Source: Bacillota bacterium (GTDB lineage: Bacteria; Bacillota; Clostridia; Lachnospirales; Lachnospiraceae). From it: a stretch of 29,644 bases of DNA. Of the stretch, positions 7,476 through 15,390 are shown in pieces. Position numbers and translations under genes: made by a program. The stretch's first letter is position 1, and every line of letters begins with the position of its first letter. The stretch covers positions 1-29,644 of the forward strand of contig JAEYOQ010000015.1 of NCBI GenBank assembly GCA_023411555.1, written 5' to 3'. The notes beneath the pieces were generated by a model. That model was not told the DNA's origin, did not search any database, and saw only the letters and a list, made by a program, of their open reading frames with translations.

Positions 7476-8663
7476 ATGATTTCAGAAAAGATGATTGGAT
7501 TAGTGAAAAGCAGCTCCGCAATCAGAGCAATGTTTGAAGAGGGAAAGAGATTGGCCGGTATCTATGGTGCCGAGAACGTTTATGATTTCAGTCTGGGTAA
7601 CCCAAGTGTGGAGCCTCCGATAGAGATTAAGGAAGCCTTAATACAGGTTATCAACGAAGAAACTCCGAATATGGTCCATGGTTATATGAATAATTCCGGA
7701 TATGAGGATGTTAGAGAACGGATAGCGGCATCCATCAATCATAACTTTGGTACCGATTTCCATTGCGAGAATATAATAATGACCGTTGGAGCAGCCGGTG
7801 GACTAAATGTGATATTAAAGACCTTGTTAAATCCCGGTGATGAGGTGGTTGTTTTCGCCCCATTTTTCGGAGAGTATCGTAATTATATCAGCAATTTTGA
7901 TGGTTGTATTGTAACGATAAGTCCTAATACGGTTGATTTCCAACCGAATCTAAAGGAGTTTGAAGAGAAGCTTTCCACAAAGACTAAGGCAGTGATAATA
8001 AATACTCCAAATAATCCGACCGGAGTTGTCTATTCTGAGCAGACCATTCGTGAATTAGCAGATATATTAAATAAGAAGCAACAGGAGTATGGAACCTCCA
8101 TATACTTGATTTCAGATGAACCCTACCGGGAATTAGTCTATGATGGAATTGAAATACCTTATCTTACAAAGTATTATCGAAATACCATAGTGGGCTATTC
8201 CTATAGCAAGTCACTTTCTCTTCCGGGTGAGAGAATAGGTTATCTGGTAATCCCAAAGGAAGTGGATGATTATGATGATGTGACCGCAGGAGCTAATGTT
8301 GCTAATCGTATACTGGGCTATGTAAATGCTCCTTCCCTTATCCAGAGAGCAGTAGCCAGATGTCTTGATGCAAAGGTAGATGTAGAGATCTATAACCGTA
8401 ACCGTGAATTACTGTATAATAATCTTGTGTCATACGGCTTTGAGTGTGTGAAACCACAGGGTGCTTTCTATTTATTTATCAAAGCTTTGGAGGAGAATGA
8501 TAAAGCATTTTCAGAAGCAGCGAAGAAACATAATCTGTTGATAGTACCTGGGTCATCATTCGGCTGTCCAGGATATTGTAGAATAGCATATTGTGTAGAG
8601 TATTCGATGATTGAACGTTCCTTACCTCAGTTCAAGAAGTTGGCCAAAGAGTATGGCCTATAA
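7476..8663 (+). CDS. PLP-dependent class I/II aminotransferase (AspB-like)
   Basis: Fold-type I aminotransferase, 395 aa from the preferred ATG at 7476, which has AAGAGG 6 nt upstream; the frame is open back to 7422 without a good ribosome site there. Motifs seen: YDFSLGNPSVEPP at the N terminus, TVGAAGGLN cofactor-loop region, NTPNNPTGVVYS, ISDEPYREL (the Asp that contacts the pyridine nitrogen) and SYSKSLSLPGERIGY with the Schiff-base lysine Lys245. It probably transfers the amino group of an aspartate-, alanine- or aromatic-type amino acid to 2-oxoglutarate. The following gene is a second, HisC-like aminotransferase on the same strand, separated by 85 nt. The exact substrate is unknown. 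Confidence 0.9.
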   Translation: MISEKMIGLVKSSSAIRAMFEEGKRLAGIYGAENVYDFSLGNPSVEPPIEIKEALIQVINEETPNMVHGYMNNSGYEDVRERIAASINHNFGTDFHCENIIMTVGAAGGLNVILKTLLNPGDEVVVFAPFFGEYRNYISNFDGCIVTISPNTVDFQPNLKEFEEKLSTKTKAVIINTPNNPTGVVYSEQTIRELADILNKKQQEYGTSIYLISDEPYRELVYDGIEIPYLTKYYRNTIVGYSYSKSLSLPGERIGYLVIPKEVDDYDDVTAGANVANRILGYVNAPSLIQRAVARCLDAKVDVEIYNRNRELLYNNLVSYGFECVKPQGAFYLFIKALEENDKAFSEAAKKHNLLIVPGSSFGCPGYCRIAYCVEYSMIERSLPQFKKLAKEYGL

Positions 8664-8748
8664 TGGAAGACCGATCCAACTAACATATGTCTATTTATGA
8701 TGAAAGGAAAATGCAGCACTCATTTATTTGATACTGCACGGATAACCT

Positions 8749-9816
8749 ATGAGACCATGGGAACAAAATTTTCGGACTGTTATTCCTTACGTACCCGGTG
8801 AGCAACCGAACTGTAAGGATATGGTGAAGTTGAATACGAATGAGAACCCATATCCTCCAGCACCTGGTGTAAAAAAGGCTTTGGAGAATATGGAAACGGA
8901 TGTATTGCGATTATACCCTGACCCCAAAATTCAAATACTGGTTGAGGAACTAGCTCATTACTATCAGCTTAGAGAAGATCAGGTTTTTGTAGGGGTCGGT
9001 TCAGATGATGTATTGGCCACAGCATTTTTAACCTTTTTTAATTCGACCAAACCGGTATTATTTCCGGATATCACCTACTCCTTTTATCCTGTTTGGTGTG
9101 AATTATATCGGATTCCATACGTGAGACCTTCCTTGGATGAGTACTTTCGCATTAGAAAGGAAGATTATTATAGGGAGAACGGTGGAATTGTTCTGGCAAA
9201 TCCCAATGCCCCAACCTCAATTTACGAAGCATTAAGTGTGGTTGAAGATATCCTTGAACACAACCAGGAGTCAGTCGTAATCGTGGATGAAGCCTACGTG
9301 GATTTTGCCGGTGCCTCCGCGATAGAGTTGATTAGAAAGTATGATAATCTGCTAGTAGTTCAGACCTTTTCGAAGGCAAGATCAATGGCAGGAATGCGAA
9401 TCGGGTATGCAATGGGCAATGCAGCCTTAATCAAAGCACTGAATGATGTGAAGTACTCGATTAACTCCTATACATTGAATCAAGCAGCAATATATGCAGG
9501 TGTTGAGGCAGTGAAGGACGTTCCTTATTATAAAGAAGGAATCAGGAAGATTATTGCTACCAGAGAATGGACCGAGCGAGAACTTAATAATTTAGGCTTT
9601 ACCTTCCCGAGGTCTGGGGCGAATTTTATATTCGCAACACATAAAAGCATTCCAGCAAAAGAAATATTTGAAGCATTAAGAAGCAGCAATATTTATGTTC
9701 GGTACTTTAATGCCCCGAGGATTGACAATTATCTGCGTATAACCATAGGAACAGATGATGAAATGCACCGCATAATTGGTTTTTTAAAGAGTTATATATA
9801 TAATTATAAGAAATAA
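8749..9816 (+). CDS. HisC-like aminotransferase (histidinol-phosphate aminotransferase family)
   Basis: 355 aa, class II PLP aminotransferase. The family signature KLNTNENPYPP lies at about residues 27-37; ANPNAPTS, VDEAYVDFAG and FSKARSMAGMRIGY with Schiff-base Lys209 follow. Histidinol-phosphate to imidazole-acetol-phosphate exchange in His synthesis is the textbook reaction, but no other his gene is near, and members also act on aromatic amino acids, so I leave the symbol empty. The start is forced: an in-frame TAA sits two codons upstream and only a weak GGA precedes the ATG. The better ribosome site, AAAGGA at 8703, instead faces a six-codon frame at 8711-8731 (Met-Gln-His-Ser-Phe-Ile), so translation may be coupled or weak. 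Confidence 0.87.
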   Translation: MRPWEQNFRTVIPYVPGEQPNCKDMVKLNTNENPYPPAPGVKKALENMETDVLRLYPDPKIQILVEELAHYYQLREDQVFVGVGSDDVLATAFLTFFNSTKPVLFPDITYSFYPVWCELYRIPYVRPSLDEYFRIRKEDYYRENGGIVLANPNAPTSIYEALSVVEDILEHNQESVVIVDEAYVDFAGASAIELIRKYDNLLVVQTFSKARSMAGMRIGYAMGNAALIKALNDVKYSINSYTLNQAAIYAGVEAVKDVPYYKEGIRKIIATREWTERELNNLGFTFPRSGANFIFATHKSIPAKEIFEALRSSNIYVRYFNAPRIDNYLRITIGTDDEMHRIIGFLKSYIYNYKK

Positions 9817-9842
9817 TAGTATTTGGTTGAAGGAGTCTGTAT

Positions 9843-10235
9843 ATGAAGGTATTAATTGCGGAAGATGATTTCGCCAGCAGAAAGTTCATGCTTCGATTTT
9901 TGTCAAAATACGGTGAATGTGATATCACTGTGGATGGATTTGAGGCCGTTGAGGCCTTTACCATGGCACTAGACGAGAATGAAGGCTACGATCTGGTTTG
10001 TCTTGATATCATGATGCCGGGCATGGACGGTTATCAAGCTTTAAAGAAAATGAGAGAGATTGAGAAGGAAAAGCTTGTTCCTGAGGAGAGGGCGGCTAAG
10101 ATTATTATGACTACCGCCCTTAATGAAGGTAAAAATGTAACGAAAGCCTTTGATTTGGGTTGTACGGCTTATGCAGGTAAACCGATTGATCAGGAAAAAT
10201 TCGAGAATGTATTAAGGAAATTTGATTTAATCTGA
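9843..10235 (+). CDS. Stand-alone CheY-like response regulator receiver
   Basis: 130 aa, a single receiver domain without output domain. The acidic pair Glu7-Asp8-Asp9, the phospho-acceptor Asp55 in CLDIMMPGMDG, Thr90/Thr91 and the conserved Lys113 are all present, so it should be phosphorylatable. AAGGAG lies 7 nt before the ATG, and only 26 nt separate it from the HisC-like gene, so co-transcription is likely although a functional link is not obvious. No histidine kinase is adjacent. Single-domain receivers act through protein contacts, for example on motors, kinases or phosphorelays; the partner is unknown. Confidence 0.9.
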   Translation: MKVLIAEDDFASRKFMLRFLSKYGECDITVDGFEAVEAFTMALDENEGYDLVCLDIMMPGMDGYQALKKMREIEKEKLVPEERAAKIIMTTALNEGKNVTKAFDLGCTAYAGKPIDQEKFENVLRKFDLI

Positions 10236-10302
10236 CCTAGCCTTATTCAGTGAAAACGGATGGACTTAGCCAAGCTTTTTCAGCAAAAGGTGTGTTAAGT
10301 GT

Positions 10303-10435
10303 ATGAATTATCAAAAGGAATTAGATAATATAATAGAGAAGCTGGTAGAGTAGCAGTATAGGCCTAAGCTTTGATACGCAATATATCTGCACACCCGGCA
10401 GTAGCTATATCTTGTAGATCAGGCTAAGCAAGATG
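10303..10435 (+). pseudogene. Decayed remnant of queH (epoxyqueuosine reductase QueH)
   Basis: The ATG at 10303 opens a 16-codon frame, MNYQKELDNIIEKLVE, ended by TAG at 10351. It resembles the N terminus of QueH/DUF208 proteins as I remember them. The DNA after the stop still encodes pieces of the expected continuation with frame changes: R-P-K-L just after the stop, and around 10388-10414 L-H then P-G-S-S-Y-I-L, where intact QueH has a RPxLLLHxCCAPCSSYVLEYL-type active-site segment; a trace of L-S-K follows. The catalytic Cys pairs are lost, and the remaining ~150 codons are absent. A remnant of repeat family A lies directly downstream. It is read as a relic, not a functional small gene. 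The rest of the 306-nt gap shows nothing else. Confidence 0.5.
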
Positions 10436-10458
10436 AAGTTATATAATAAGCTTGTATT

Positions 10459-10494
10459 GAATAGTGTGAAAATATAAGTGATTGATACACTTTA
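10459..10494 (+). repeat. Degenerate remnant of repeat family A (leading hairpin)
   Basis: Shares the 16-nt string GAATAGTGTGAAAATA with family A copy 1 (5367-5382). The right arm is decayed to GATACACTT, so only AGTGT/ACACT still pairs. The core and tail of the element are missing. Confidence 0.5.
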
Positions 10495-10541
10495 GAGGGT
10501 AAAGTTGATATGATAATCCGTTTCGCTAAGGAGGTTGAAGG

Positions 10542-10754
10542 ATGAAATGTCCATCTTGTGGTAGTGAGTTTTGCCATGTTATTGAGGAGACAGAGACTAA
10601 GACGAAGGGCTTTGGTATATTTAAGGGCTGCTGCGGTTACTTGGTTTTTGGACCATTCGGATGGTTGTGTGGTTTATGCGGTATGGGGAAGGGGCATACC
10701 TCAAGAAAGGCTTTTTGGATCTGTGACCATTGTGGCAAGAAATTTCGAGTATAG
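10542..10754 (+). CDS. Small zinc-ribbon protein with a hydrophobic Gly/Cys-rich centre
   Basis: 70 aa, preceded by AAGGAGG 7 nt upstream. Cys3-x2-Cys6 at the N terminus and Cys61-x2-Cys64 at the C terminus form a classic split zinc ribbon. Between them lies a Gly- and Cys-rich hydrophobic stretch (residues 23-48, with Cys30, Cys31, Cys43 and Cys46) long enough for a short membrane hairpin or a compact core. Similar small proteins occur in Clostridia without known function; the layout recalls LITAF-like monotopic zinc domains, but that is only a resemblance. The next gene begins 4 nt after its stop. Confidence 0.75.
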   Translation: MKCPSCGSEFCHVIEETETKTKGFGIFKGCCGYLVFGPFGWLCGLCGMGKGHTSRKAFWICDHCGKKFRV

Positions 10755-10758
10755 GTAG

Positions 10759-11130
10759 ATGGGATATATGCATAGTAACACAAAGTGGATGAAGTTGATG
10801 ATATATGGTGAGAAGCTTGGATGTCATCAGAGGCCGGAACGAAGCTTTTTTATCAATGGATATCAAATGCCGATTTGTGCAAGGTGTACTGGTGTAATGA
10901 TCGGATATCTGTTTGCGCTTCCCTTGTATCTTCTGTGTAGTTTCTCGTGGCGTATATCTTTGGCTGGCTGTGTCTTACTATTGGTTGATTGGGGACTGCA
11001 GGCCATGAAGGTAAAGGAATCGACCAATATGCGAAGGTTGGTTACCGGACTAGCTGGTGGCCTTGGATTTATGTCGATACAATTGCAGCTTGTTCTTATA
11101 ATTATTCAATACTTCCAAGCAAAGGCTTAA
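10759..11130 (+). CDS. DUF2085 family membrane protein
   Basis: 123 aa. The DUF2085 hallmarks are clear: GCHQRPERSF at residues 21-30 and PICARCTGVMIGY at 38-50, followed by hydrophobic segments (about 45-62, 65-80 and 95-118). The Cys/His set in these motifs suggests a metal or redox site at the membrane, but the function of the family is unknown. It starts 4 nt after the zinc-ribbon gene, so the two are one unit. The start is uncertain: ATG 10759 and ATG 10768 are both in frame and neither has a strong ribosome site. The stop codon lies inside the stem of the terminator. Confidence 0.8.
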   Translation: MGYMHSNTKWMKLMIYGEKLGCHQRPERSFFINGYQMPICARCTGVMIGYLFALPLYLLCSFSWRISLAGCVLLLVDWGLQAMKVKESTNMRRLVTGLAGGLGFMSIQLQLVLIIIQYFQAKA

Positions 11131-11160
11131 TCTTGATTGTAGGATTAAGCCTTTGTTTAT
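11120..11160 (+). terminator. Terminator overlapping the end of the DUF2085 gene
   Basis: A perfect 13-bp stem (11120-11132 with 11143-11155), 10-nt loop, then TTTATATT. The left arm contains the last three codons and stop of the DUF2085 gene. Confidence 0.85.
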
Positions 11161-11220
11161 ATTATTCTATATAATTGTTAAGGAGTGAATAAATTAAGCA
11201 ATGATTTTAGGCTTTAGATA

Positions 11221-12039
11221 CTATTTGTTGTCATCTGCTTCGAATGGTGGTTTATCCCATTTGCCATCCATCGGATAAGGGGCCCCGCATAAATCTCCCT
11301 TATGATGCGGTATAGGATGATCCGGTATGCATACCTGCTGCTTTTGAAGAAGCTTAATGCAGAGGTAGAGAACAGATTTATCTGTGAATTCCTGGAATTC
11401 CTCTTCGTTCATAATATGACCAATCGGAACACCTTTATCATTGATATCGGCATCGTAGATAGCTGACCATTCAAGCTCGCAAAAAACAGGCTCATTGAAT
11501 ATCTCTACATTTGATCTGTCGGCTTCTCTGATATCCTTTCCCATTCGCTTCTCATCAAAATACCGGGCAACCATAGGAGGAGGATTGGGTATAATTTGTG
11601 GTTTCTTACCTTGGAAATCAACTTTTGTATAGGCTTTGAACGGAACATGTACTGTGGTATCCTTAATGGTTCCAGCAATACTATGACCTCTTGTGCAGGT
11701 CTTTGCAGCGTACTCAATATTTTTTCTGATATATCCTTCGAGAAATACTTTATTTGTGGGTGGAATATATCTGCATTGTGTTAAGAATACCTGTTTCTCA
11801 ACTCTCTTTATCTCATAGGCAGGCTCATTCAGCCGAATCTTTGATTCAGAATCAATCTGAATAACAAATTCTGCAAGGACTCTGGGGATCTTAAAATCTC
11901 CACCCCACCATTTATAGTTCTCAGCTGGAGGAAGAGTTACAGATTTTATTACATCAGCCTGGCATTCCTCAATACAGTTAGACATAGCGCTAACCTCAAA
12001 ATTAGAAACCTGGATAGGGTTTAAAGATTTACCCTCCAT
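11221..12039 (-). CDS. Putative spore outer-layer protein (SPOCS/DUF3794-like)
   Basis: 272 aa, no signal peptide or membrane segment. The recognisable part is near residues 84-137: VFLTQCRYIPP, then VFLEGYIRKNIEYA, a Cys-containing turn and VHVPFKAYTKV. This pattern resembles SPOCS/DUF3794-type and CsxC/BC_2427-type proteins of spore-formers, which are associated with spore coat or exosporium layers. Scattered Cys and the Pro-rich C terminus (PHHKGDLCGAPYPMDGKWDKPP) fit a cross-linked structural protein. On the minus strand a GGAGAT lies about 9 nt before the start. It is a lone gene, convergent with the DUF2085 unit and divergent from feoAB. No sporulation sigma-factor promoter could be fixed with confidence. 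Family assignment is from pattern memory. Confidence 0.6.
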   Translation of the reverse strand: MEGKSLNPIQVSNFEVSAMSNCIEECQADVIKSVTLPPAENYKWWGGDFKIPRVLAEFVIQIDSESKIRLNEPAYEIKRVEKQVFLTQCRYIPPTNKVFLEGYIRKNIEYAAKTCTRGHSIAGTIKDTTVHVPFKAYTKVDFQGKKPQIIPNPPPMVARYFDEKRMGKDIREADRSNVEIFNEPVFCELEWSAIYDADINDKGVPIGHIMNEEEFQEFTDKSVLYLCIKLLQKQQVCIPDHPIPHHKGDLCGAPYPMDGKWDKPPFEADDNK

Positions 12040-12208
12040 AAACGTTCATCTCCAATCATATATTATTGTAGGAATTGATTGATATCATTTCCTAATACAT
12101 ATTATTCAGTATGACGAAAAATGTTAATAAAAATCGAATTAGGGAGAATAAAATGAAGTTATATGTATATTGTTGTATATTTGAGATACACCCTTGCATG
12201 TCCCGAGG

Positions 12209-12237
12209 TTGACAAAGGATGGTAATCAGCTTATAAT
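12209..12237 (+). promoter_or_regulatory. Sigma-A promoter of the feo operon
   Basis: Perfect consensus: TTGACA (12209-12214), 17-bp spacer, TATAAT (12232-12237). The start point would be near 12244, just before the Fur box. The rest of the 12040-12323 gap shows no further gene. Confidence 0.88.
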
Positions 12238-12248
12238 GTAATAGCAAA

Positions 12249-12263
12249 TGATAATTATTATCA
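12249..12263 (+). promoter_or_regulatory. Fur box upstream of feoA
   Basis: TGATAATTATTATCA is an exact 7-1-7 inverted repeat and equals the Bacillus-type Fur consensus TGATAATnATTATCA. It starts about 5 nt after the predicted transcription start, so iron-loaded Fur bound here should block transcription. This predicts induction of feoAB in low iron. Confidence 0.9.
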
Positions 12264-12323
12264 ATTGAAGTAAAATATTTACATAACGAGCTGGATACTT
12301 AATAAACAGAGAGGGTTTTTCAT

Positions 12324-12548
12324 ATGACATTACGGGATGCAAAAATTGGAGCGGCTTATATTGTAAGTTCGCTGAATCTGGATATGGTAACGCGGCGGAG
12401 GCTGGAAGCTCTGGGCCTTACAAGAGGAACGGTAATTAGTATTTTAAATAGGAGCCGAAACGGCGCTGTAATTTTAATGGTCAGAGGAAGCAGGCTGGCC
12501 CTAGGAAGTAAAATTGCTGATACTATTCACATGAAGGAGGCATCCTAA
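12324..12548 (+). CDS. feoA: Ferrous iron transport protein A
   Basis: 74-aa cytoplasmic SH3-like protein that works with FeoB in Fe(II) uptake. The family pattern is visible: TLRDAKIGAAYIV, then RRRLEALGLTRGTVISILNRS and a final VRGSRLALGSKIADTIHM, with regular beta strands. Length is typical. The start has GAGAGGG about 9 nt upstream. The last base of its TAA stop is the first base of the feoB ATG, so translation is coupled. It is first in an operon behind a consensus promoter and a Fur box. Confidence 0.95.
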   Translation: MTLRDAKIGAAYIVSSLNLDMVTRRRLEALGLTRGTVISILNRSRNGAVILMVRGSRLALGSKIADTIHMKEAS

Positions 12549-14629
12549 TGAAAAGTGTAATCCAGGTAGGCTTTGTTGGTAATCCAAATTGCGGCAAGAC
12601 TACATTATTTAATGCATACACCGGTGCTAATTTAAAGGTGGCAAACTGGCCAGGAGTTACTGTAGAGAAGAAGGAAGGCGCCTTTAAGTATCATGACCAT
12701 CGGTTTAAGCTTGTGGATTTACCCGGTATCTATAGCCTTACCTCCTATACCATGGAGGAGCGGCTGACCAGAGAATATATTCTGGACTCGAATGTAGATG
12801 TAATTGTGAATATCGTTGATGCCTCTAGTTTGGAGAGAAATCTTTATCTTACCCTACAGCTGATTGAGCTTGGTAAGCCGGTAATATTAGCCCTCAATAT
12901 GATGGATATCGTTGAGGAAAGAGGCATGGAGATTGACCTCCACCGTCTTCCTGAGATGCTGGGGATACCGGTAATTCCTGTTTCAGCAAGAAAGAAAACA
13001 GGACTAGATATACTGATGCATACAGTCGCTCATCATAAGGATAAGAAATTGGACTATAATCTGGAGCATCATCATGAGAAGCGTTATCAGGGGTATAAGC
13101 TTGATGATAAGCATAAAAGCAGTTATAAGCATAAGCATGAACATCACAATGAATATACGATTGTTTACAGTGATGATATAGAGGATAAGATTGATGAAGT
13201 GAGCGAGCTTCTGAGAAGTCGCTATGGTGATATCGAGAATCTTCGTTGGCACGCCATCAAATTGATGGAAATGGATGAGGCTGTTATGTCAAAATTTCCA
13301 TTAGAGCTTAACAAGATAATTAAGCATAGTTATGAAGAAGAGATTATAAACCAAAAATACGATTTTATTGAGGAGATTATAGAGGAGGTTCTTGTTAATA
13401 AGCATAAAAAGGCAGCTTCCACTGATAATATTGATCGTATTTTAACACATCGTATCTTCGGACTACCTATCTTTTTAGGAATAATGGCACTGGTGTTCTT
13501 CTTTACCTTCCAGATCGGTGATTTGATCAAGGGAGTATTTGAGGTGGGCTTGGAGGCCTTTTCTAATGGGGTTCTCTATGTGCTTGAGAATATTCATGCG
13601 GGAGTCTTCATGACGTCTCTTATTGTTGATGGGATTATAGCCGGAGTAGGCGGAATATTAACCTTTTTACCCAATATATTCATATTGTTTCTTGCCTTAG
13701 CCTATCTGGAGGACAGCGGTTATATGGCGAGAGTCGCCTATGTCATGGATGGAATTATGGGTAAGCTTGGCCTATCTGGACGAGCATTTATCCCGATGCT
13801 GCTAGGCTTCGGTTGTACGGTTCCTGCAATCATGGCTTCCAGATCCCTAGAAAACATGAGGGATCGAAGAAAGACAATTCTGATTACTCCCTTTATGTCC
13901 TGCAGTGCAAGACTGCCAATTTATGTTCTGTTTTCACAGATGTTCTTTGGAGGTAATGCAATGCTTGTAGCCTACTCCATGTACTTGATCGGTATCGTGG
14001 TAGCCATATTGGTCGCCTATGCCATGAAGACGAAATCGGATCAGGGGGTAGGGAATAACCTGCTGATTGAATTACCGGAATATAAGTCACCAAATGTAAG
14101 AACTATCTTTATTTACGTATGGGAAAAAGTAAAGGAGTACTTAACTAAGGCAGGAACTACAATATTTGCTGCATCTGTTGTGATCTGGTTTATCCTGAAC
14201 TTTGGACCTAAGGGCATGGTTGAAGATATGTCAGAAAGCTTTGGAGCGATGATCGGTATGGCGATAGCTCCGGTATTAAAGCCGGCGGGACTTGGAATGT
14301 GGCAGGTTGTTGTAGCCTTAATATCTGGAGTTGCGGCAAAGGAGGTTGTAGTATCCAGCTTTAGTGTGCTGTTTCAGATTGGCAATGTTACATCTCCTGA
14401 CGGAATGGCAAGCTTAACCGAGGCCTTGGCAAGCTATGGCTTCGGGGCTCTGAATGCTTATGCTTTAATGGTGTTTAGTCTTTTGTATATTCCCTGTGCT
14501 GCAACGATCGGTGTAATTCAGAGGGAGATGAGATCTGCAAAGTGGACCATTTTCACAATTTTCTTTCAGCTTGGGGTCGCCCTATTAGTTTCTACTCTGA
14601 TTTATCAGATAGGATGCTTGTTCCTATAG
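12548..14629 (+). CDS. feoB: Ferrous iron transporter FeoB with His-rich insert
   Basis: 693-aa Fe(II) membrane transporter with an N-terminal GTPase-like domain. G1 is GNPNCGKT at residues 11-18, G3 DLPG at 57-60 and G4 NMMD at 117-120; the C-terminal half has about eight to ten membrane segments, including the Gate motif GFGCTVPAIMASRSLE and a second Gate-like copy near AGVAAKEVVVSS. AAGGAGG within the end of feoA sets the start. Odd: residues 158-200, between the G domain and the helical region, hold eleven histidines among Lys, Tyr and Asp, an insert likely to bind metal. Many FeoB proteins lack it. Otherwise full length and apparently intact. Confidence 0.95.
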   Translation: MKSVIQVGFVGNPNCGKTTLFNAYTGANLKVANWPGVTVEKKEGAFKYHDHRFKLVDLPGIYSLTSYTMEERLTREYILDSNVDVIVNIVDASSLERNLYLTLQLIELGKPVILALNMMDIVEERGMEIDLHRLPEMLGIPVIPVSARKKTGLDILMHTVAHHKDKKLDYNLEHHHEKRYQGYKLDDKHKSSYKHKHEHHNEYTIVYSDDIEDKIDEVSELLRSRYGDIENLRWHAIKLMEMDEAVMSKFPLELNKIIKHSYEEEIINQKYDFIEEIIEEVLVNKHKKAASTDNIDRILTHRIFGLPIFLGIMALVFFFTFQIGDLIKGVFEVGLEAFSNGVLYVLENIHAGVFMTSLIVDGIIAGVGGILTFLPNIFILFLALAYLEDSGYMARVAYVMDGIMGKLGLSGRAFIPMLLGFGCTVPAIMASRSLENMRDRRKTILITPFMSCSARLPIYVLFSQMFFGGNAMLVAYSMYLIGIVVAILVAYAMKTKSDQGVGNNLLIELPEYKSPNVRTIFIYVWEKVKEYLTKAGTTIFAASVVIWFILNFGPKGMVEDMSESFGAMIGMAIAPVLKPAGLGMWQVVVALISGVAAKEVVVSSFSVLFQIGNVTSPDGMASLTEALASYGFGALNAYALMVFSLLYIPCAATIGVIQREMRSAKWTIFTIFFQLGVALLVSTLIYQIGCLFL

Positions 14630-14691
14630 GGATGGTGCTATTCTTGTTACTAAGTAAGCCGCAGTCGGGAAAGCTCGCGAAGCAAGCCTGG

Positions 14692-14715
14692 AAGGTGTCG
14701 GGGAGCTGACACCTT
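14692..14715 (+). other. Hairpin between feoB and the Cys-rich gene
   Basis: An 8-bp perfect stem AAGGTGTC/GACACCTT (14692-14699 with 14708-14715) with an 8-nt loop. No U-tract follows, so it may mark processing or partial attenuation rather than full termination. Confidence 0.5.
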
Positions 14716-14758
14716 GGATCGAAATGTTACATATACTTGTTATGGAAGGAGAAATCAT

Positions 14759-14902
14759 ATGGCAGGTATTATTCTTGGAATTATCATAATTGGATACACA
14801 GGCTATGTAATTTATAAAAAGACAAAGGATGTAAAGGCTGGAAAGTCCTGTTGTGATGGATGCTCCTCATGCCAACAGAAGAATAAATGTGGGAGAGTCT
14901 AA
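14759..14902 (+). CDS. FeoB-associated Cys-rich membrane peptide
   Basis: 47 aa from the ATG at 14759, chosen because AAGGAG lies 7 nt upstream; the frame is open back to 14714 without such a site. One membrane helix (residues 3-19, Ile/Gly/Tyr rich), then a short basic stretch and a Cys cluster: Cys31, Cys32, Cys35, Cys38 and Cys44. This is the layout of the FeoB-associated Cys-rich membrane protein family, found after feoB in many Firmicutes. A role in accepting or guarding Fe(II) or in assembling FeoB is proposed for such peptides but is inference here. It is the likely third gene of the Fur-controlled operon. Confidence 0.88.
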   Translation: MAGIILGIIIIGYTGYVIYKKTKDVKAGKSCCDGCSSCQQKNKCGRV

Positions 14903-15390
14903 GGTAGCCAAATGGAAAAAAAGAAACAGCCTTTTGGCACCCTAATCCTACATTTGAAGTTCATTGTTATCTGGTTGATGAAAGGTTTTAGGGATTATTG
15001 TGGAATATAGATATATAATGAAAAGACATTTGATATGTGATAATAGTCCATATAAGATGTAATCCCAGCCAATGCTAGAGATAATTATTGACCTTGAAAA
15101 CCGGATTATATTAAATTGAGGTTTACGAATCCTTGAACATTCCTTACGGAAAGGTGTTCTTTGATGAGTAAGCCTCTTTCTGGTATTAAGAGCCGCTTTC
15201 ATGGGCATTATGATAGTCTAGTAGCTTTTTTGATGGAATAGCTTTGGACATATCGCTGATAATCTTTGATATCTTCATAATTTTATTCAAATAAAAAAGG
15301 AAATGGAGGTAACGTGTAGAATATTAGTAGTATAGATAGGAAATCATCTTTTACACAGCAGAATCAATTGTACGGTAAGGAGGGATTGTT
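14903..15390 (+). other. 488-nt gap between the feo operon and dgt; no convincing gene
   Basis: A hairpin (GCCAAA/TTTGGC, about 14907-14939) without U-tract follows the Cys-rich gene. A 25-codon frame at 15164-15241 has GGAAAGG about 7 nt upstream, but its product is unrecognised; the surrounding frames contain many stops, so a small gene, a relic or chance are all possible. An 86-codon frame on the minus strand (14948-15208) lacks family features. No clear promoter for dgt was found. Confidence 0.4.

Noticed and set aside
13004..13252. Minus-strand frame inside feoB
   Set aside because: It is a reverse-strand shadow of the His/Lys-rich insert; no ribosome site and low-complexity Ile/Met-rich translation.
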